Below are positions 16,107 through 25,431 of a DNA stretch of 64,000 nt, piece after piece. Origin of the DNA: CAYFMP01 sp964344215 (GTDB lineage: Bacteria; Pseudomonadota; Alphaproteobacteria; Rhodospirillales; Casp-alpha2); the NCBI GenBank assembly GCA_964344215.1, contig CAYFMP010000003.1, positions 1 through 64,000 of the forward strand, given 5' to 3'. Under the pieces are notes generated by a model. That model was not told the origin of the DNA and searched no databases. It saw only the letters and a list, made by a program, of their open reading frames with translations. Position 1 is the stretch's first letter. Every line of letters begins with the position of its first letter. The translations under genes and the position numbers were made by a program.

Positions 16107-17162
16107 ATGACCGACCGCCAACGGCGCCTGGTCTACTTCGAGCGGTGGATGGACCCCGTCGGCGAGGACATCGTCGAGGCGGCGCCCGGCATCGAGCCGG
16201 TCCGGCTCGGCTTCGACGATCCGGTCGAGCGCATCGAGGACGCTTTGGCCGCGGCCCACGGCTATCAGTTGCAGCCGAGCACCGAGACGCCGGAGGCCTT
16301 CTATCCGAGCCGCCGGTTGATCGCCCGCTGCCCCAATCTGCTGTGCGTGTCGGCGTCCGGCGCCGGTTACGACATGGTCGACGTCGACGCCTGCACCGAG
16401 GCCGGCATCGCTGTCGTCAACCAGGGCGGCTCCAACGCCGAGTCGGTGGCCCAGCACGTTCTCGGCATGATGCTGGTGCTGACCAAACGGATTCAGCAAT
16501 CGGACCTGGCCATGCGTCGGCCGGCCCGCGATTGGACGCGGATGGATTACGTCGGTGACGAACTGACCGGACGCACCGTCGGCATCATCGGGCTCGGCAA
16601 CATCGGCCGCCGCGTCGCCGAGCTTTGTTCGAAGGTGTTCGCGATGCGGGTGATCGCCTACGACCCGTACATCACCGAAGCCGACTTCAAGGTCCGGCAC
16701 GCCGCACCGGCCGGCTTCGACGACGTGATGCGGACGGCGGATTTCGTTTCCATCAACTGCCCGCTGACCGACGAGACCCGCGGCATGCTCGGCGATGCCG
16801 CCTTGCGGTTGATGAAGCCGTCGGCAGTCTTCATCAGCACCGCGCGCGGCGGCATCCACGACGAGGCGGCGCTGGCCGCGGCACTCGGCGAAAACCGGGT
16901 GGCCGGGGCGGGGCTCGACGTGTTCGAGGTCGAGCCGCCGCCGCCCGACCATCCGTTGCTCGGATTCGACAACGTCGTCGTCAGCCCGCACAATGCCGGC
17001 GTCACCGTCGACAGCCGCCGCAACATGGCGGCGTGGGCGGCCGAACAGTGGAAGCAGATCTTCGATGGCCAGAGACCACCCCGGCTGGTCAATCCGGAAG
17101 TCTGGGAAGCCTACGCCGAGCGGTTCGAGACCATATTGGGCGAACCGGTGAGGGACGCTTAA
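16107..17162 (+). CDS. D-2-hydroxyacid dehydrogenase (NAD-binding)
   Basis: The 351-residue protein has the Rossmann motif GIIGLGNIGRRV (~154-165), the substrate-side ISTARGGIHDEAAL with the conserved arginine, GLDVFEVEP with the catalytic glutamate and SPHNAG with the catalytic histidine. It should oxidise or reduce a D-2-hydroxy acid. Its start follows a purine-rich leader that can fold into a G/C stem with an inner GAAA-loop hairpin (16010-16050). The PilZ gene follows 14 bases later. Confidence 0.88.
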   Translation: MTDRQRRLVYFERWMDPVGEDIVEAAPGIEPVRLGFDDPVERIEDALAAAHGYQLQPSTETPEAFYPSRRLIARCPNLLCVSASGAGYDMVDVDACTEAGIAVVNQGGSNAESVAQHVLGMMLVLTKRIQQSDLAMRRPARDWTRMDYVGDELTGRTVGIIGLGNIGRRVAELCSKVFAMRVIAYDPYITEADFKVRHAAPAGFDDVMRTADFVSINCPLTDETRGMLGDAALRLMKPSAVFISTARGGIHDEAALAAALGENRVAGAGLDVFEVEPPPPDHPLLGFDNVVVSPHNAGVTVDSRRNMAAWAAEQWKQIFDGQRPPRLVNPEVWEAYAERFETILGEPVRDA

Positions 17163-17176
17163 AGGAGGCAACGGCG

Positions 17177-17515
17177 ATGCGGGTAGTGGGAGGGCCGGCC
17201 GGCAGCGGACGCCGCCACGAACGCTTCAAGGTCGACGTCAAGGCCCGCGCTCTCGTCGACGGCCACCCGCATGACGTCAGGGTGCTCGACATCTCGGAGA
17301 GCGGCGCCGCCATTCAATCCACACCGGCCGCACCCGTCGTCGGCAACGATCACTTCGTCGAGTTGCATCTGGAAGGCCAGAAGCACCTGCAGGGCCGGGT
17401 TGTCCGCAACTTCGAAGGCGGCTACGCGCTCGAATTCGAGGTCGACGAGAAGCGCCAAGAGGAAATGCGCCAGGAACTCGAGAAGTTCAGAAAGATCGTC
17501 GGTCGAGGCGCTTAG
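17177..17515 (+). CDS. PilZ domain protein (cyclic-di-GMP binding)
   Basis: The 112-residue single-domain protein carries both c-di-GMP motifs of PilZ: RxxxR at Arg12-Arg16 (RRHER) and DxSxxG at 38-43 (DISESG). AAAGGAGG sits 8 bases before the ATG at 17177. A short charged helix follows the barrel. Its stop overlaps the convergent stop of the FAD oxidoreductase by three bases. Its target is unknown; the HD-GYP gene at 23477 could set its ligand level. Confidence 0.9.
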   Translation: MRVVGGPAGSGRRHERFKVDVKARALVDGHPHDVRVLDISESGAAIQSTPAAPVVGNDHFVELHLEGQKHLQGRVVRNFEGGYALEFEVDEKRQEEMRQELEKFRKIVGRGA

Positions 17516-18618
17516 CAAACGCCCAAACGGGCCGCCACTTCATCGGCAAGGGCCAGCGACGAGGTCAGGCCCGGCGATTCTATGCCGAAGAGATTGACCA
17601 AGCCGGCGACGCCGTGGGTCTCCGGGCCGTGAACGGCGAAGTCGGCCGGCGGCTCGCCGGCCGGCACCAGCTTCGGCCTGACGCCGACGTATCCGGGCTG
17701 CAACGTGCCGTCCGCGAGTTCCGGCCAGTAACGGCGGATCGATTGGTAGAACGACGGTGCGCGTTCGACCGACACCTCGTAGTCGAGCGCATCGACCCAT
17801 TCGACGTCGGGGCCGAACTTGGCCTGTCCGCCGAGATCCAGGCCTAAATGGATGCCGAGTCCACCGGGTTCGGGCAGCGGGTAGATCAGATGGGTAAACG
17901 GATGGCCACCGGCCAGCGTGAAATAATTTCCCTTGGCGAAATACAGCGGCGGCACCGTGTGCCGCGGGAACCCCTCGATCAGGCCGGCGACGGTTTGCGC
18001 CTGCAACCCGGCTGCGTTGACCAGACGCTCACACGCGATCTCCGTCGGCGCGCCGCCGCCGACCCGAAGGACGATCTCGTCGTTGCCGACACGGCCGCCG
18101 ACAACGGGGCTTTCGAAGGCGACGACGGCGCCTGCGTTCTCGGCGTCGCCCTGCAGGGCCAGCATCAGGCCATGCGAATCGACGATTCCGGTCGACGGCG
18201 ACAGCAGGGCGCCCGAGCAGCTGAGAGCCGGTTCCAGCTCGCGCACCTGATCGGCATCGAGCCGCTCGAGATCGTCGACCCCGTTGGCCCGGGCTCGCTC
18301 AGCCACGTTGTCGAGATCCGGCAGTTCGGCCTCGCCGGCGGCGACGATGAGCTTGCCGGTGCGCTTGTACGAAACCCCGCGGGCGTCGCAGTAGGCATAC
18401 AAGGCCTTGCGCCCGGCCACGCAACAGCGCGCCTTCAGGCTGCCGGCGGCGTAGTAGATGCCGGCGTGGATGACTTCGGAGTTGCGCGAACTGGTGCCGG
18501 TGCCGATGGCGTCCGCCGTCTCGAGGACGACGACCTCGGCGTCGACCTCGGCCAGTCTGCGGGCGACGGCCAGTCCGACGACGCCGGCGCCGACGACGAT
18601 GGTATCTGCCTTGTCCAT
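17512..18618 (-). CDS. FAD-dependent oxidoreductase, L-2-hydroxyglutarate oxidase-like
   Basis: From the ATG at 18618 the product has 368 residues and the FAD dinucleotide motif falls at the N-terminus (DTIVVGAGVVGLAVARRLAE). Other family features are SSRNSEVIHAGIYY, the CVAGRKALYAYC stretch, SPSTGIVDSHGLM and the C-terminal GIESPGLTSSLALAD. This pattern is that of LhgO/L2HGDH proteins in the DAO family, which oxidise L-2-hydroxyglutarate to 2-oxoglutarate. A GTG at 18657 would add 13 residues ahead of the FAD motif and is less likely. Together with the oxoprolinase and hydroxyacid dehydrogenase it hints at glutamate-related acid metabolism (inference). Confidence 0.85.
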   Translation of the reverse strand: MDKADTIVVGAGVVGLAVARRLAEVDAEVVVLETADAIGTGTSSRNSEVIHAGIYYAAGSLKARCCVAGRKALYAYCDARGVSYKRTGKLIVAAGEAELPDLDNVAERARANGVDDLERLDADQVRELEPALSCSGALLSPSTGIVDSHGLMLALQGDAENAGAVVAFESPVVGGRVGNDEIVLRVGGGAPTEIACERLVNAAGLQAQTVAGLIEGFPRHTVPPLYFAKGNYFTLAGGHPFTHLIYPLPEPGGLGIHLGLDLGGQAKFGPDVEWVDALDYEVSVERAPSFYQSIRRYWPELADGTLQPGYVGVRPKLVPAGEPPADFAVHGPETHGVAGLVNLFGIESPGLTSSLALADEVAARLGVC

Positions 18619-18754
18619 GGGGATGATATTAATAGTCGTCCCGGCGACGCGGATCACGCAGAAATGATGGCCTCTTACACCCGCCCCCTTGCGGAGCGGA
18701 GGCGGTTGCGCTTATCTGTCGCGATGCAGACGAACGAAGTCATGGGAACCGGGT

Positions 18755-19525
18755 TTGAAACGCCGCAGTCCGAAATCGGGTCTTTTCATCGCATTGCTCA
18801 TCGCCTGCGTGGCGGCGGTGGCGGCCGGCGCCATCGGCAAGCATTCGATGGCTGATTGGCGGACCGCCAGCCGCGAGAGCGCCGGCATCGCGCCCGACCC
18901 GCGGTTCGAACGCGAGGCCATCGTCCAGGTCTACGCGGCGCGAGCCTACGGCTGGCGCGGCACCTTCGGTGTGCACAGCTGGATCGCCGTCAAGCCGACG
19001 GCGGCGCCCCGGTTCACCGTCTACGAGATCATCGGCTGGCGGCTCTATCACGCCCATGACGGCGAGGACCGGGGCACGGCGCTGAGCATTTCCAACCGGC
19101 CGGCCGACGGCCGCTGGTTCGGCAACGTGCCCGAGGTCATCGCCGAGTTGCGCGGCGACGGCGTCGACGACATCATCCGTCGCCTCGACCAGGCGGCCCG
19201 CGCCTATCCATACCAGGGCGAATACCAGGTCTGGCCCGGCCCCAACTCGAACACTTTCACCGCCTACATGGGTCGCGCCGTGCCCGAGCTTAAACTCGAC
19301 CTGCCGCCGACCGCCATCGGCAAGGACTACATCCCCGACGGCCTGTTCGCCGAAGCGCCGAGCGGCACCGGCTATCAGGTATCGCTGTTCGGGACCCTGG
19401 GCGTCCTGGTCGGCGCCGAGGAAGGGGTCGAACTCAACCTGCTCGGGTTGACGTTCGGCCTCGATCCGGCCGACCTGGCTGTCAAGCTGCCGCTGGCCGG
19501 GCGGCTATCGGCGGCCACGCCGTAA
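18755..19525 (+). CDS. DUF3750-like membrane-anchored protein
   Basis: From a TTG at 18755 the product has 256 residues: a basic start (KRRSPKSG), one membrane helix (LFIALLIACVAAVAAGAIG) and a soluble domain with YGWRGTFGVHSWIAVK, VYEIIGWRLY and YQVWPGPNSNTFTAYM. These conserved blocks recall the DUF3750 family, whose function I do not know. The frame is open back to 18689, so the start is uncertain. It is probably held in the inner membrane facing the periplasm. Confidence 0.7.
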   Translation: MKRRSPKSGLFIALLIACVAAVAAGAIGKHSMADWRTASRESAGIAPDPRFEREAIVQVYAARAYGWRGTFGVHSWIAVKPTAAPRFTVYEIIGWRLYHAHDGEDRGTALSISNRPADGRWFGNVPEVIAELRGDGVDDIIRRLDQAARAYPYQGEYQVWPGPNSNTFTAYMGRAVPELKLDLPPTAIGKDYIPDGLFAEAPSGTGYQVSLFGTLGVLVGAEEGVELNLLGLTFGLDPADLAVKLPLAGRLSAATP

Positions 19526-19610
19526 CCGTTTTCCGCCTCCAATATAACTTGGGCCGGGCCGCTTGCGGCGGACCGACCGTCGATCGGCGAGAAATCTTCC
19601 TGCAATCGGG

Positions 19611-20426
19611 TTAGAGCGCCGTTCCGTCGGGACCGTCGACTTCGGTTCCGGCTGCGTCGTCGTCGCTCTCCCCGGCCGGCGTGTCCGGATCGGTATCCTG
19701 TTCGTCGATGCCGAGCAGTTCGTCGACCACGGCCGTAACCTCGTCGGTTACGTCCTTATTGGCGAAACTGGAGAGCGAGGCGGCTTCCTCGGCGCTGGCC
19801 TCGGCCTCGGCCAAGGCGTAGACGGTGTCGGCCAGTTCCGATTCGAGCGCCGCCACTTCGTCGTCGGTGAGATTCTCGTCGGTCAACTGGCTTTCGAGAT
19901 CGGCGATCGCCGCTTCCAGGTCGGCGATTTCCGTCGATGTGGTCTCGCCGGTCAGCGAACGGGCATAAGCCGCCAGCTTGCCGACGATGGAGTTCGGCGA
20001 GGCGTTGGCCCGCGCCGTCGCCGAGGCGTGGGCGGCGTTCAGGTTGCCGAGGGCGCTGGCCACAGAGCCGTGATTGGCGTCCCTGCCCTTGCCCTTGGAG
20101 CCGCCGTCGCCGGCGCCATCGCCGGCATCGGCCGAGCCGCCGCTGTTGCCGTTACCGCCGCCCTTGCCGCCTCCGTTACCGCCTCCGTTACCGCCTCCGT
20201 TACCGCCGTCATTGCCGCCACCGTTACCGCCGCCCTTGCCGCCGCCGTTACCGCCACCGTTACCGCCGCCGTTGCCGCCGCCGTTGCCGCCCTTGGCGGC
20301 CGCCTCCGAAGTCTCGATCGACAAGTTGGAGAACTCGAAGGCGAGCGGTGCCGCGACCAAGGCGAGCGCCAGCGTACCGGTCAGGATCGGACGAAGAATG
20401 CGGTGGGATCGGGTGACGGGTGTCAT
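19611..20426 (-). CDS. Exported glycine-rich repeat protein
   Basis: The 271-residue form starting at 20426 has GAGG 7 bases upstream; an in-frame ATG at 20438 would add MRRI. It has a signal peptide or anchor (ILTGTLALALVAAPLAF), then about 45 residues of GGGN/GGGK repeats, a low-complexity Gly/Ser/Asp patch, and a helical Ala/Glu-rich region (TSTEIADLEAAIADLESQL, heptad-like) with a very acidic end. It looks extracytoplasmic, possibly cell surface. I recognise no catalytic domain. It is divergent from the TerB-DnaJ gene. Confidence 0.75.
   Translation of the reverse strand: MTPVTRSHRILRPILTGTLALALVAAPLAFEFSNLSIETSEAAAKGGNGGGNGGGNGGGNGGGKGGGNGGGNDGGNGGGNGGGNGGGKGGGNGNSGGSADAGDGAGDGGSKGKGRDANHGSVASALGNLNAAHASATARANASPNSIVGKLAAYARSLTGETTSTEIADLEAAIADLESQLTDENLTDDEVAALESELADTVYALAEAEASAEEAASLSSFANKDVTDEVTAVVDELLGIDEQDTDPDTPAGESDDDAAGTEVDGPDGTAL
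20150..20296 (-). repeat. In-gene tandem repeat coding GGGN/GGGK
   Basis: The unit CCGCCTCCGTTACCG and near copies repeat about every 12 bases on the plus strand and encode Gly-Gly-Gly-Asn on the minus strand. Copies vary mostly between AAC and AAG. Such tracts readily change copy number by slippage in 12-base steps that keep the frame. Confidence 0.85.
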
Positions 20427-20500
20427 GATGCGCCTCATGGAATGCCGCGGACGGATGAGCAATAGGGTTCCGAAAAGCGTAGACATCCGGCCGTAGGGGG

Positions 20501-20520
20501 TCAATATATTTAAATATCAA
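20501..20520. promoter_or_regulatory. AT-rich palindrome in divergent promoter region
   Basis: ATATTTAAATAT (20506-20517) is a perfect 12-bp palindrome within TCAATATATTTAAATATCAA, in the gap between the glycine-rich gene and the TerB-DnaJ gene. It stands out against the G/C-rich background and could be an operator or promoter core for either gene. Confidence 0.4.
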
Positions 20521-20708
20521 TAACTTACGTGGAAAAATACATAAAATGTAATGGACCTTGCCAGCACCTGTTCCGGGCGCGGCAAGGACGATCCGAAAAA
20601 CCGCGTTTTGGACTTGTCCGGACGCCGGGCCGGTTTATGGTCTGACGGGACAGGCGGTGGAAGGACGCTTCGGAACCGACAGCCGCGCCGGCCAGCGAAG
20701 GAAATTCG

Positions 20709-21455
20709 ATGAGCATTTGGGGAAAAATCATCGGCGGCGTCGCCGGGTTCGCGCTGGGCGGACCGCTGGGTGCCATCCTCGGCGCCGTCGCCGGCCATCA
20801 GGTCGACAAGATGCGCGACCAGGCCGGGGCCGGTGATTTCATGGGCGCCGATCGGGCGGCTCGCCAGGTCGCTTTCACGACCGCCGTCATCGTGTTGTCG
20901 GCCAAGATGGCGAAGGCCGACGGCCAGGTCACCCGCGATGAGGTCGACGCCTTCAAGGAGCTGTTCCACATTCCGCCGGACGAGATGAAGAACGTCGGCC
21001 GGTTGTTCGACGAAGCCAAGAGGGACGCCAGCGGCTTCGAACCCTACGCCGAACAGATCGCCATGATGTTCGCCCACGAACCGGCCGTCATGGAGGAACT
21101 GTTGGGCGGACTTTTCCACATCGCCATGGCCGACGGCCACCTGCACCCGGAAGAGGCCAAGTTCCTGCGCAAGACGGCGTTGATCTTCGGCTTCACGGAA
21201 CACGACTACGAGCGCCTGAAGACGATCTTCGCCGGCACTGACGGCGAGACCAACGCTTACGAGGTGCTCGGGCTCGATCGGTCGGCCAGCGACGACGAAG
21301 TCAAGACGACCTACCGCAAGCTGATCCGCGAAAACCATCCCGATACTTTGGTCGCCCAAGGCCTGCCGCAGGAGTTCATCGACCTCGCCAACGAGAAGAT
21401 GGCAACCATCAACGCCGCCTACGACCGCATCGAGAAGGAGCGTGGGCTGAAGTAA
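20709..21455 (+). CDS. TerB-like / DnaJ domain protein (DjlA-like)
   Basis: The 248-residue protein has a glycine-rich hydrophobic N-terminus (GGVAGFALGGPLGAILGAVAG) that could be a membrane anchor, a TerB-like helical domain (about 50-170, with ADGQVTRDEVDAFKELF and ADGHLHPEEAKFLRK metal-binding-like repeats) and a C-terminal J domain (YEVLGLDRSASDDEVKTTYR, HPD motif in ENHPD). It would stimulate DnaK at the membrane, as DjlA does. Confidence 0.9.
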   Translation: MSIWGKIIGGVAGFALGGPLGAILGAVAGHQVDKMRDQAGAGDFMGADRAARQVAFTTAVIVLSAKMAKADGQVTRDEVDAFKELFHIPPDEMKNVGRLFDEAKRDASGFEPYAEQIAMMFAHEPAVMEELLGGLFHIAMADGHLHPEEAKFLRKTALIFGFTEHDYERLKTIFAGTDGETNAYEVLGLDRSASDDEVKTTYRKLIRENHPDTLVAQGLPQEFIDLANEKMATINAAYDRIEKERGLK

Positions 21456-21501
21456 GGGGCCGGCGCCGCGCCGCCGTCTCTTTAAGCCCATCGGATTCTC
21501 G

Positions 21502-22368
21502 ATGAAACCCCTTCATATCGCCGCCGCGCTGGTCATGGTGTCGCTATGGGGCGTCAATTTCGTCGTCGCCAAGGTCGCCGTCGGCATGGCGCCGCCGCTG
21601 TTTACCCTGGCCCTGCGCTCCTTGTTGACGGCGGCGGTATTGATCGGCCTGGCGCCGGTGCCGCGCGCCCAGATGCGCGACATCGCGGTCCTCTCCGTCG
21701 TCGTCGGCGGCCTCCATTTCGGGTTGATGTTCTCCGGCCTGGCCGGCGTCGACGCCGCCGTCGCCGCCATCGTCGCGCAACTGGGAACGCCGTTCAGCGC
21801 GCTGTTCGCCTGGCTTATCCTCGACGACCGGTTCGGTTGGAAACGGACCGGCGGGTTGGTCGTCGCTTTTGCCGGTGTCGCCGTCCTCGCCGGCGAACCG
21901 AAGACGGCGTCCAGCCTGCCGCACCTGTTGATGGTGGTGGGCGCCGCCCTGACCTGGGGCCTGGGCAACGTCCAGACCAAACGCATCGGGGCCATCAACG
22001 TATTCTCGCTCCTTGCCTACATGAACCTGTTCGCCGCCCCGTAGTTGCTGGTCGCTTCGGCTGTACTGGAAACCGGCCAGTTCGCCGCCGTCACCGCCGC
22101 CGACTGGAGTTATGCGGGCGCCATTCTCTACATGACCTTCGGCGCCAGCATCGGCGGCTACGGGTTGTGGTATCATCTGGTCGGCCGTTACGCGGTATCG
22201 CGGATCGTCGCCATAACGCTGCTGGCGCCGGTGATCGGCGTCGCTTCCGGCATCGTCCTGCTCGGCGAGGCGGCGACCTGGCAGATACTGGTCGGCGGCC
22301 TGATGACCATTTCCGGGGTCGCCGTGGTCCAATTGCGCTGGGCCCGACCGGCCGACCCGAGCGGATGA
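21502..22368 (+). pseudogene. EamA/DMT-family transporter interrupted by an amber codon
   Basis: One continuous frame of 288 codons encodes a ten-helix EamA-type drug/metabolite exporter, but codon 181 (22042-22044) is TAG. The sequence around it, LFAAP-stop-LLVAS, reads naturally if the TAG was CAG (Gln). Both halves keep the family pattern (WGVNFVVAKVAV first, ITLLAPVIGVASGIVLLGE last) and good codon use, so the lesion is recent or a sequence error. The first half alone has only about five or six helices. ampD follows 4 bases after the stop, so an operon is likely. Confidence 0.85.
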
Positions 22369-22372
22369 CGAG

Positions 22373-23059
22373 ATGATCGAGACCGCATCGCCCAACCACG
22401 ATGAACGCCCGGACAGCGCCGCTATCGACATGCTGGTGCTGCACTACACCGGCATGCCAAGTGCCAAGGCGGCGCTGGCACGATTGTGCGACGCCGCAGC
22501 CCGGGTCAGCGCCCACTACCTGATTGACGAGGATGGAACCGTCCACCGCTTGGTCGGGGAAGGGCGGCGCGCCTGGCATGCCGGCGTCGCGTCGTGGCGC
22601 GGCAACACCGACGTCAACGGCCGCTCCGTCGGCATCGAACTGGTCAACCCGGGCCACGAGTTCGGGTACAGAGCCTTCCCGGCGGCCCAGATGGCGGCGC
22701 TCGTCGAGCTCGCCGTCGATGTCATCGACCGCCACTCGATCCCACCTCGCAACATAGTCGGTCATTCGGACGTTGCGCCGGTGCGCAAACTCGACCCTGG
22801 TGAGCTGTTCGACTGGGCCGGGCTGGCCGGGCAGGGGATCGGGCTTTGGCCGGCGGTAGAGCCGTCGAGCACCGAGGCGAACCCGGCGGACACCGTCTCC
22901 CTGCTGGCCCGCTACGGCTATGACACCACTGATACGGGCGCGGCCCTGGCCGCCTTCCAGCGGCACTTCCGACCCGACCGTATCGACGGCGAGGCCGACT
23001 CTGAAACGTTCGCCCGACTGGCCGCGCTGTTGGCCGCGGCCGACGACGTCACCGGTTGA
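22373..23059 (+). CDS. ampD: N-acetylmuramoyl-L-alanine amidase AmpD
   Basis: The 228-residue protein has the Amidase_2 zinc ligands: His24 (LVLHYTGM), a His in VGHSDVAPVRKLDPG, and the conserved WHAGVASWRG. A peptidoglycan-binding-like helical tail (NPADTVSLLARYGYD onward) follows. No signal peptide is seen, matching cytoplasmic AmpD, which cleaves anhydromuropeptides for recycling. Its end overlaps the convergent receiver gene by 11 bases. Confidence 0.9.
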   Translation: MIETASPNHDERPDSAAIDMLVLHYTGMPSAKAALARLCDAAARVSAHYLIDEDGTVHRLVGEGRRAWHAGVASWRGNTDVNGRSVGIELVNPGHEFGYRAFPAAQMAALVELAVDVIDRHSIPPRNIVGHSDVAPVRKLDPGELFDWAGLAGQGIGLWPAVEPSSTEANPADTVSLLARYGYDTTDTGAALAAFQRHFRPDRIDGEADSETFARLAALLAAADDVTG

Positions 23060-23444
23060 CGAGCCCGGAAACGACCCGGTGGATCTCCTCGGCCAGCTCG
23101 GTAACGTTGACACCCTTCTGGATGAAACCCTTGGCACCGTAGTTGATGCAGTCGTCGTGAACGTACAGGTTCTCGATCGCGCTCAACATGACGACGACGG
23201 CGGCCGGATCGACGTCGAGGATTTCTTGGAGAGTGTCGACACCGTCCAGTTCACCCAGCATGTTGACGTCGAGAAAAACGACGCCCGGCCGTTTTTCGCG
23301 GTAGAGAGCGACCGCCGTCTCGCCGTCGGCCGCCTCGGCGACGGCGCCGAAACCGATTGACGGCAGGATCGCCTTCATGGCCGAACGGAATATCTCTTCG
23401 TCGTCGACCACTAATGCCGTTGGCTTTTCGGTTTGGTCCGCCAT
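23049..23444 (-). CDS. Single-domain response regulator (CheY-like)
   Basis: The 131-residue protein is a complete receiver: Asp14/Asp15, phospho-acceptor Asp59 (VVFLDVNML), Ser88 and Lys110. There is no output domain. A TTG at 23480 overlapping the stop of the HD-GYP gene (TTGA) would give a 143-residue form and translational coupling; I prefer ATG 23444 from the domain boundary. It is in operon with the HD-GYP gene and may supply a phospho-signal that the partner, with its degenerate receiver, cannot accept. Confidence 0.85.
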   Translation of the reverse strand: MADQTEKPTALVVDDEEIFRSAMKAILPSIGFGAVAEAADGETAVALYREKRPGVVFLDVNMLGELDGVDTLQEILDVDPAAVVVMLSAIENLYVHDDCINYGAKGFIQKGVNVTELAEEIHRVVSGLVNR

Positions 23445-23476
23445 CGATCGGAAGATGGCACCGTCCCGTCCCCATA

Positions 23477-24604
23477 TCAACCCGCCGCTTGCTCCGGCGT
23501 CTCGGTCGAGATGAAGATTTCCTTGAACATGGCGAGCAGGTTCTGGTCGATGCCGGTCGACATGCTCTCGAGGATGCCGAACGCTTTCTCGGCCGAGAAG
23601 GCTTCCTTGTAGGAACGCTTGTCGGTAAGCGCCCCGAAGATGTCGCAGATCACCGACATCCGGGCTAACTCGTTCAGTTCGTTGGCCTTCAATCCCTTAG
23701 GGTAGCCGGTGCCGTCGAGTTTTTCGTGGTGCTGCTCGGCGATGATCTGGGCGCCGCGGGTGACGTCGTCGCCGGCCTCCAGCAACTTGGCGCACTGGAC
23801 GGCGTGGTCGCGCATGATCGGCCATTCCTCTTCCGAGAGCTTGCCCGGTTTGTTGAGGATGAGGGGCGGCGTCACCAGCTTGCCGACGTCATGCAGCAAA
23901 CCGCCGGTCGACAGGATCAGCAGGTTGTCGCCTTTCATGCCGAGGCCGTGGCCGAACAGAGTCAAGAGCGTGGCGACGCGCATCGAGTGCACGTAGGTGT
24001 AGTTATGGTGGGTCTGCACGGATTTCAGGAGCTCGTGGTGGGCACCGCCGCGTACCGCTTCGGCCACCGGCGCGCAGCTCTCGGCCGCCGAGTTGTAGTC
24101 GATGGGCTCACCCTTTTCGATGGCGGCGGCGATGCTCTTGTACTCCTCGACCGTCAACTTGAGGGGTCTCTTTTGGATTTCCGGCAACGCGTCCCACGAT
24201 TTCTCGGCGTCCTGGCTGATCAACTCGCCGATGGTATCGATCAGTTCGCGGGCGGTGATCGGCCATCTCAGGTAGCGGCTGGTCTCGCCGAATTCAGTAA
24301 CCAGCGCATCGAACCCCTCACCCTTCTGGCCGATGAAGATGAAAGGCGGGTGCTCGTCGTCGGGGCCGTCGGCGCTGGTCAGCAACGGATTGAGGCCGCC
24401 CTTGCGGGTCAATTCGACCTCGACCAGTACGACGTCCGGCGGCGTCTCCAGGAGAGCCATACCGGCCCTACTGGTCGAGTCGAACATGGAAAGATCGAAG
24501 AACCGCGAGAGAACGCCGCCCAACTCCTCGCTGCGTTTCGGGTTCCGGGTCACCACGTAGACACGCGGCAGGAAAGAGGCGTCTGCGGTTTCGACGGCGG
24601 TCAT
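23477..24604 (-). CDS. HD-GYP cyclic-di-GMP phosphodiesterase with degenerate receiver
   Basis: From ATG 24604 the product has 375 residues. The N-terminal ~120 residues are receiver-like, but where Asp is expected the sequence reads VVLVEVELTRKGG, so phosphorylation is unlikely. The HD-GYP domain (about 190-370) keeps HDVGK (238-242) and HHEKLDGTGYP (292-302), so it should be active in c-di-GMP hydrolysis. A GTG at 24673 could extend it. It is the first gene of a two-gene operon with the CheY-like protein. Confidence 0.88.
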   Translation of the reverse strand: MTAVETADASFLPRVYVVTRNPKRSEELGGVLSRFFDLSMFDSTSRAGMALLETPPDVVLVEVELTRKGGLNPLLTSADGPDDEHPPFIFIGQKGEGFDALVTEFGETSRYLRWPITARELIDTIGELISQDAEKSWDALPEIQKRPLKLTVEEYKSIAAAIEKGEPIDYNSAAESCAPVAEAVRGGAHHELLKSVQTHHNYTYVHSMRVATLLTLFGHGLGMKGDNLLILSTGGLLHDVGKLVTPPLILNKPGKLSEEEWPIMRDHAVQCAKLLEAGDDVTRGAQIIAEQHHEKLDGTGYPKGLKANELNELARMSVICDIFGALTDKRSYKEAFSAEKAFGILESMSTGIDQNLLAMFKEIFISTETPEQAAG

Positions 24605-24795
24605 CGGTACTCTCGCTGTATTGACAAGGGGATGATCGCCGATCCCCAGTCCATTCCCCCATTTTCGCGTCACGGGAAAAGGGTCGGCCCTCTCATCCCG
24701 GTCGAGAACGGTACTTCCGCACTATTCTAGGGCGTAAACCGCAACCGCCGAAACTCAAATATGCCTCCTGCATGTCTCTTTTCGGTTGATGGCGC

Positions 24796-24823
24796 TTGAC
24801 GCCGACGCCGAACGGCATAACTT
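24796..24823 (+). promoter_or_regulatory. Promoter of rnpB
   Basis: TTGACG (24796-24801) and TAACTT (24818-24823) are 16 bases apart and end about 7 bases before the inferred 5' end of RNase P RNA. Confidence 0.65.
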
Positions 24824-24828
24824 GTGGG

Positions 24829-25228
<400 letters not shown>

Positions 25229-25431
25229 TATCTCGCTGAAACAAAAGAGAAAAACGGATTCCGGCCGTGGCCTGCCAAGGTCCTGAAAAAAGCCCGTGCC
25301 GACGCCCCGAAACGACCATGCCGGGGCCAAATTGTCGCCGTCATTGTCGCCTTCACTGTAACGGCTTCAAAGATACTGCTTCAAACAGGCGAAATTTCAG
25401 GCAAATCGGCAGCTTCGAAACCCTTTGTTAA
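25229..25431. other. Non-coding stretch between rnpB and the mra promoter
   Basis: No ORF with sensible composition is seen in these ~200 bases. The only notable feature is a direct ATTGTCGCC pair at about 25331-25348. A clear T-run terminator for rnpB is not evident. Confidence 0.5.

Noticed and set aside
19611..19620. TTAGAGC next to the glycine-rich gene stop as a third palindromic element
   Set aside because: No inverted partner was found nearby, so it is a chance match.
20074..20496. Proline-rich plus-strand frame (PLPPPLPP repeats)
   Set aside because: It is the antisense reading of the glycine repeat; the minus-strand frame has the signal peptide and start signals.
25229..25431. Additional small RNA or tRNA between rnpB and mraZ
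   Set aside because: No cloverleaf, promoter-terminator pair or conserved core could be seen.
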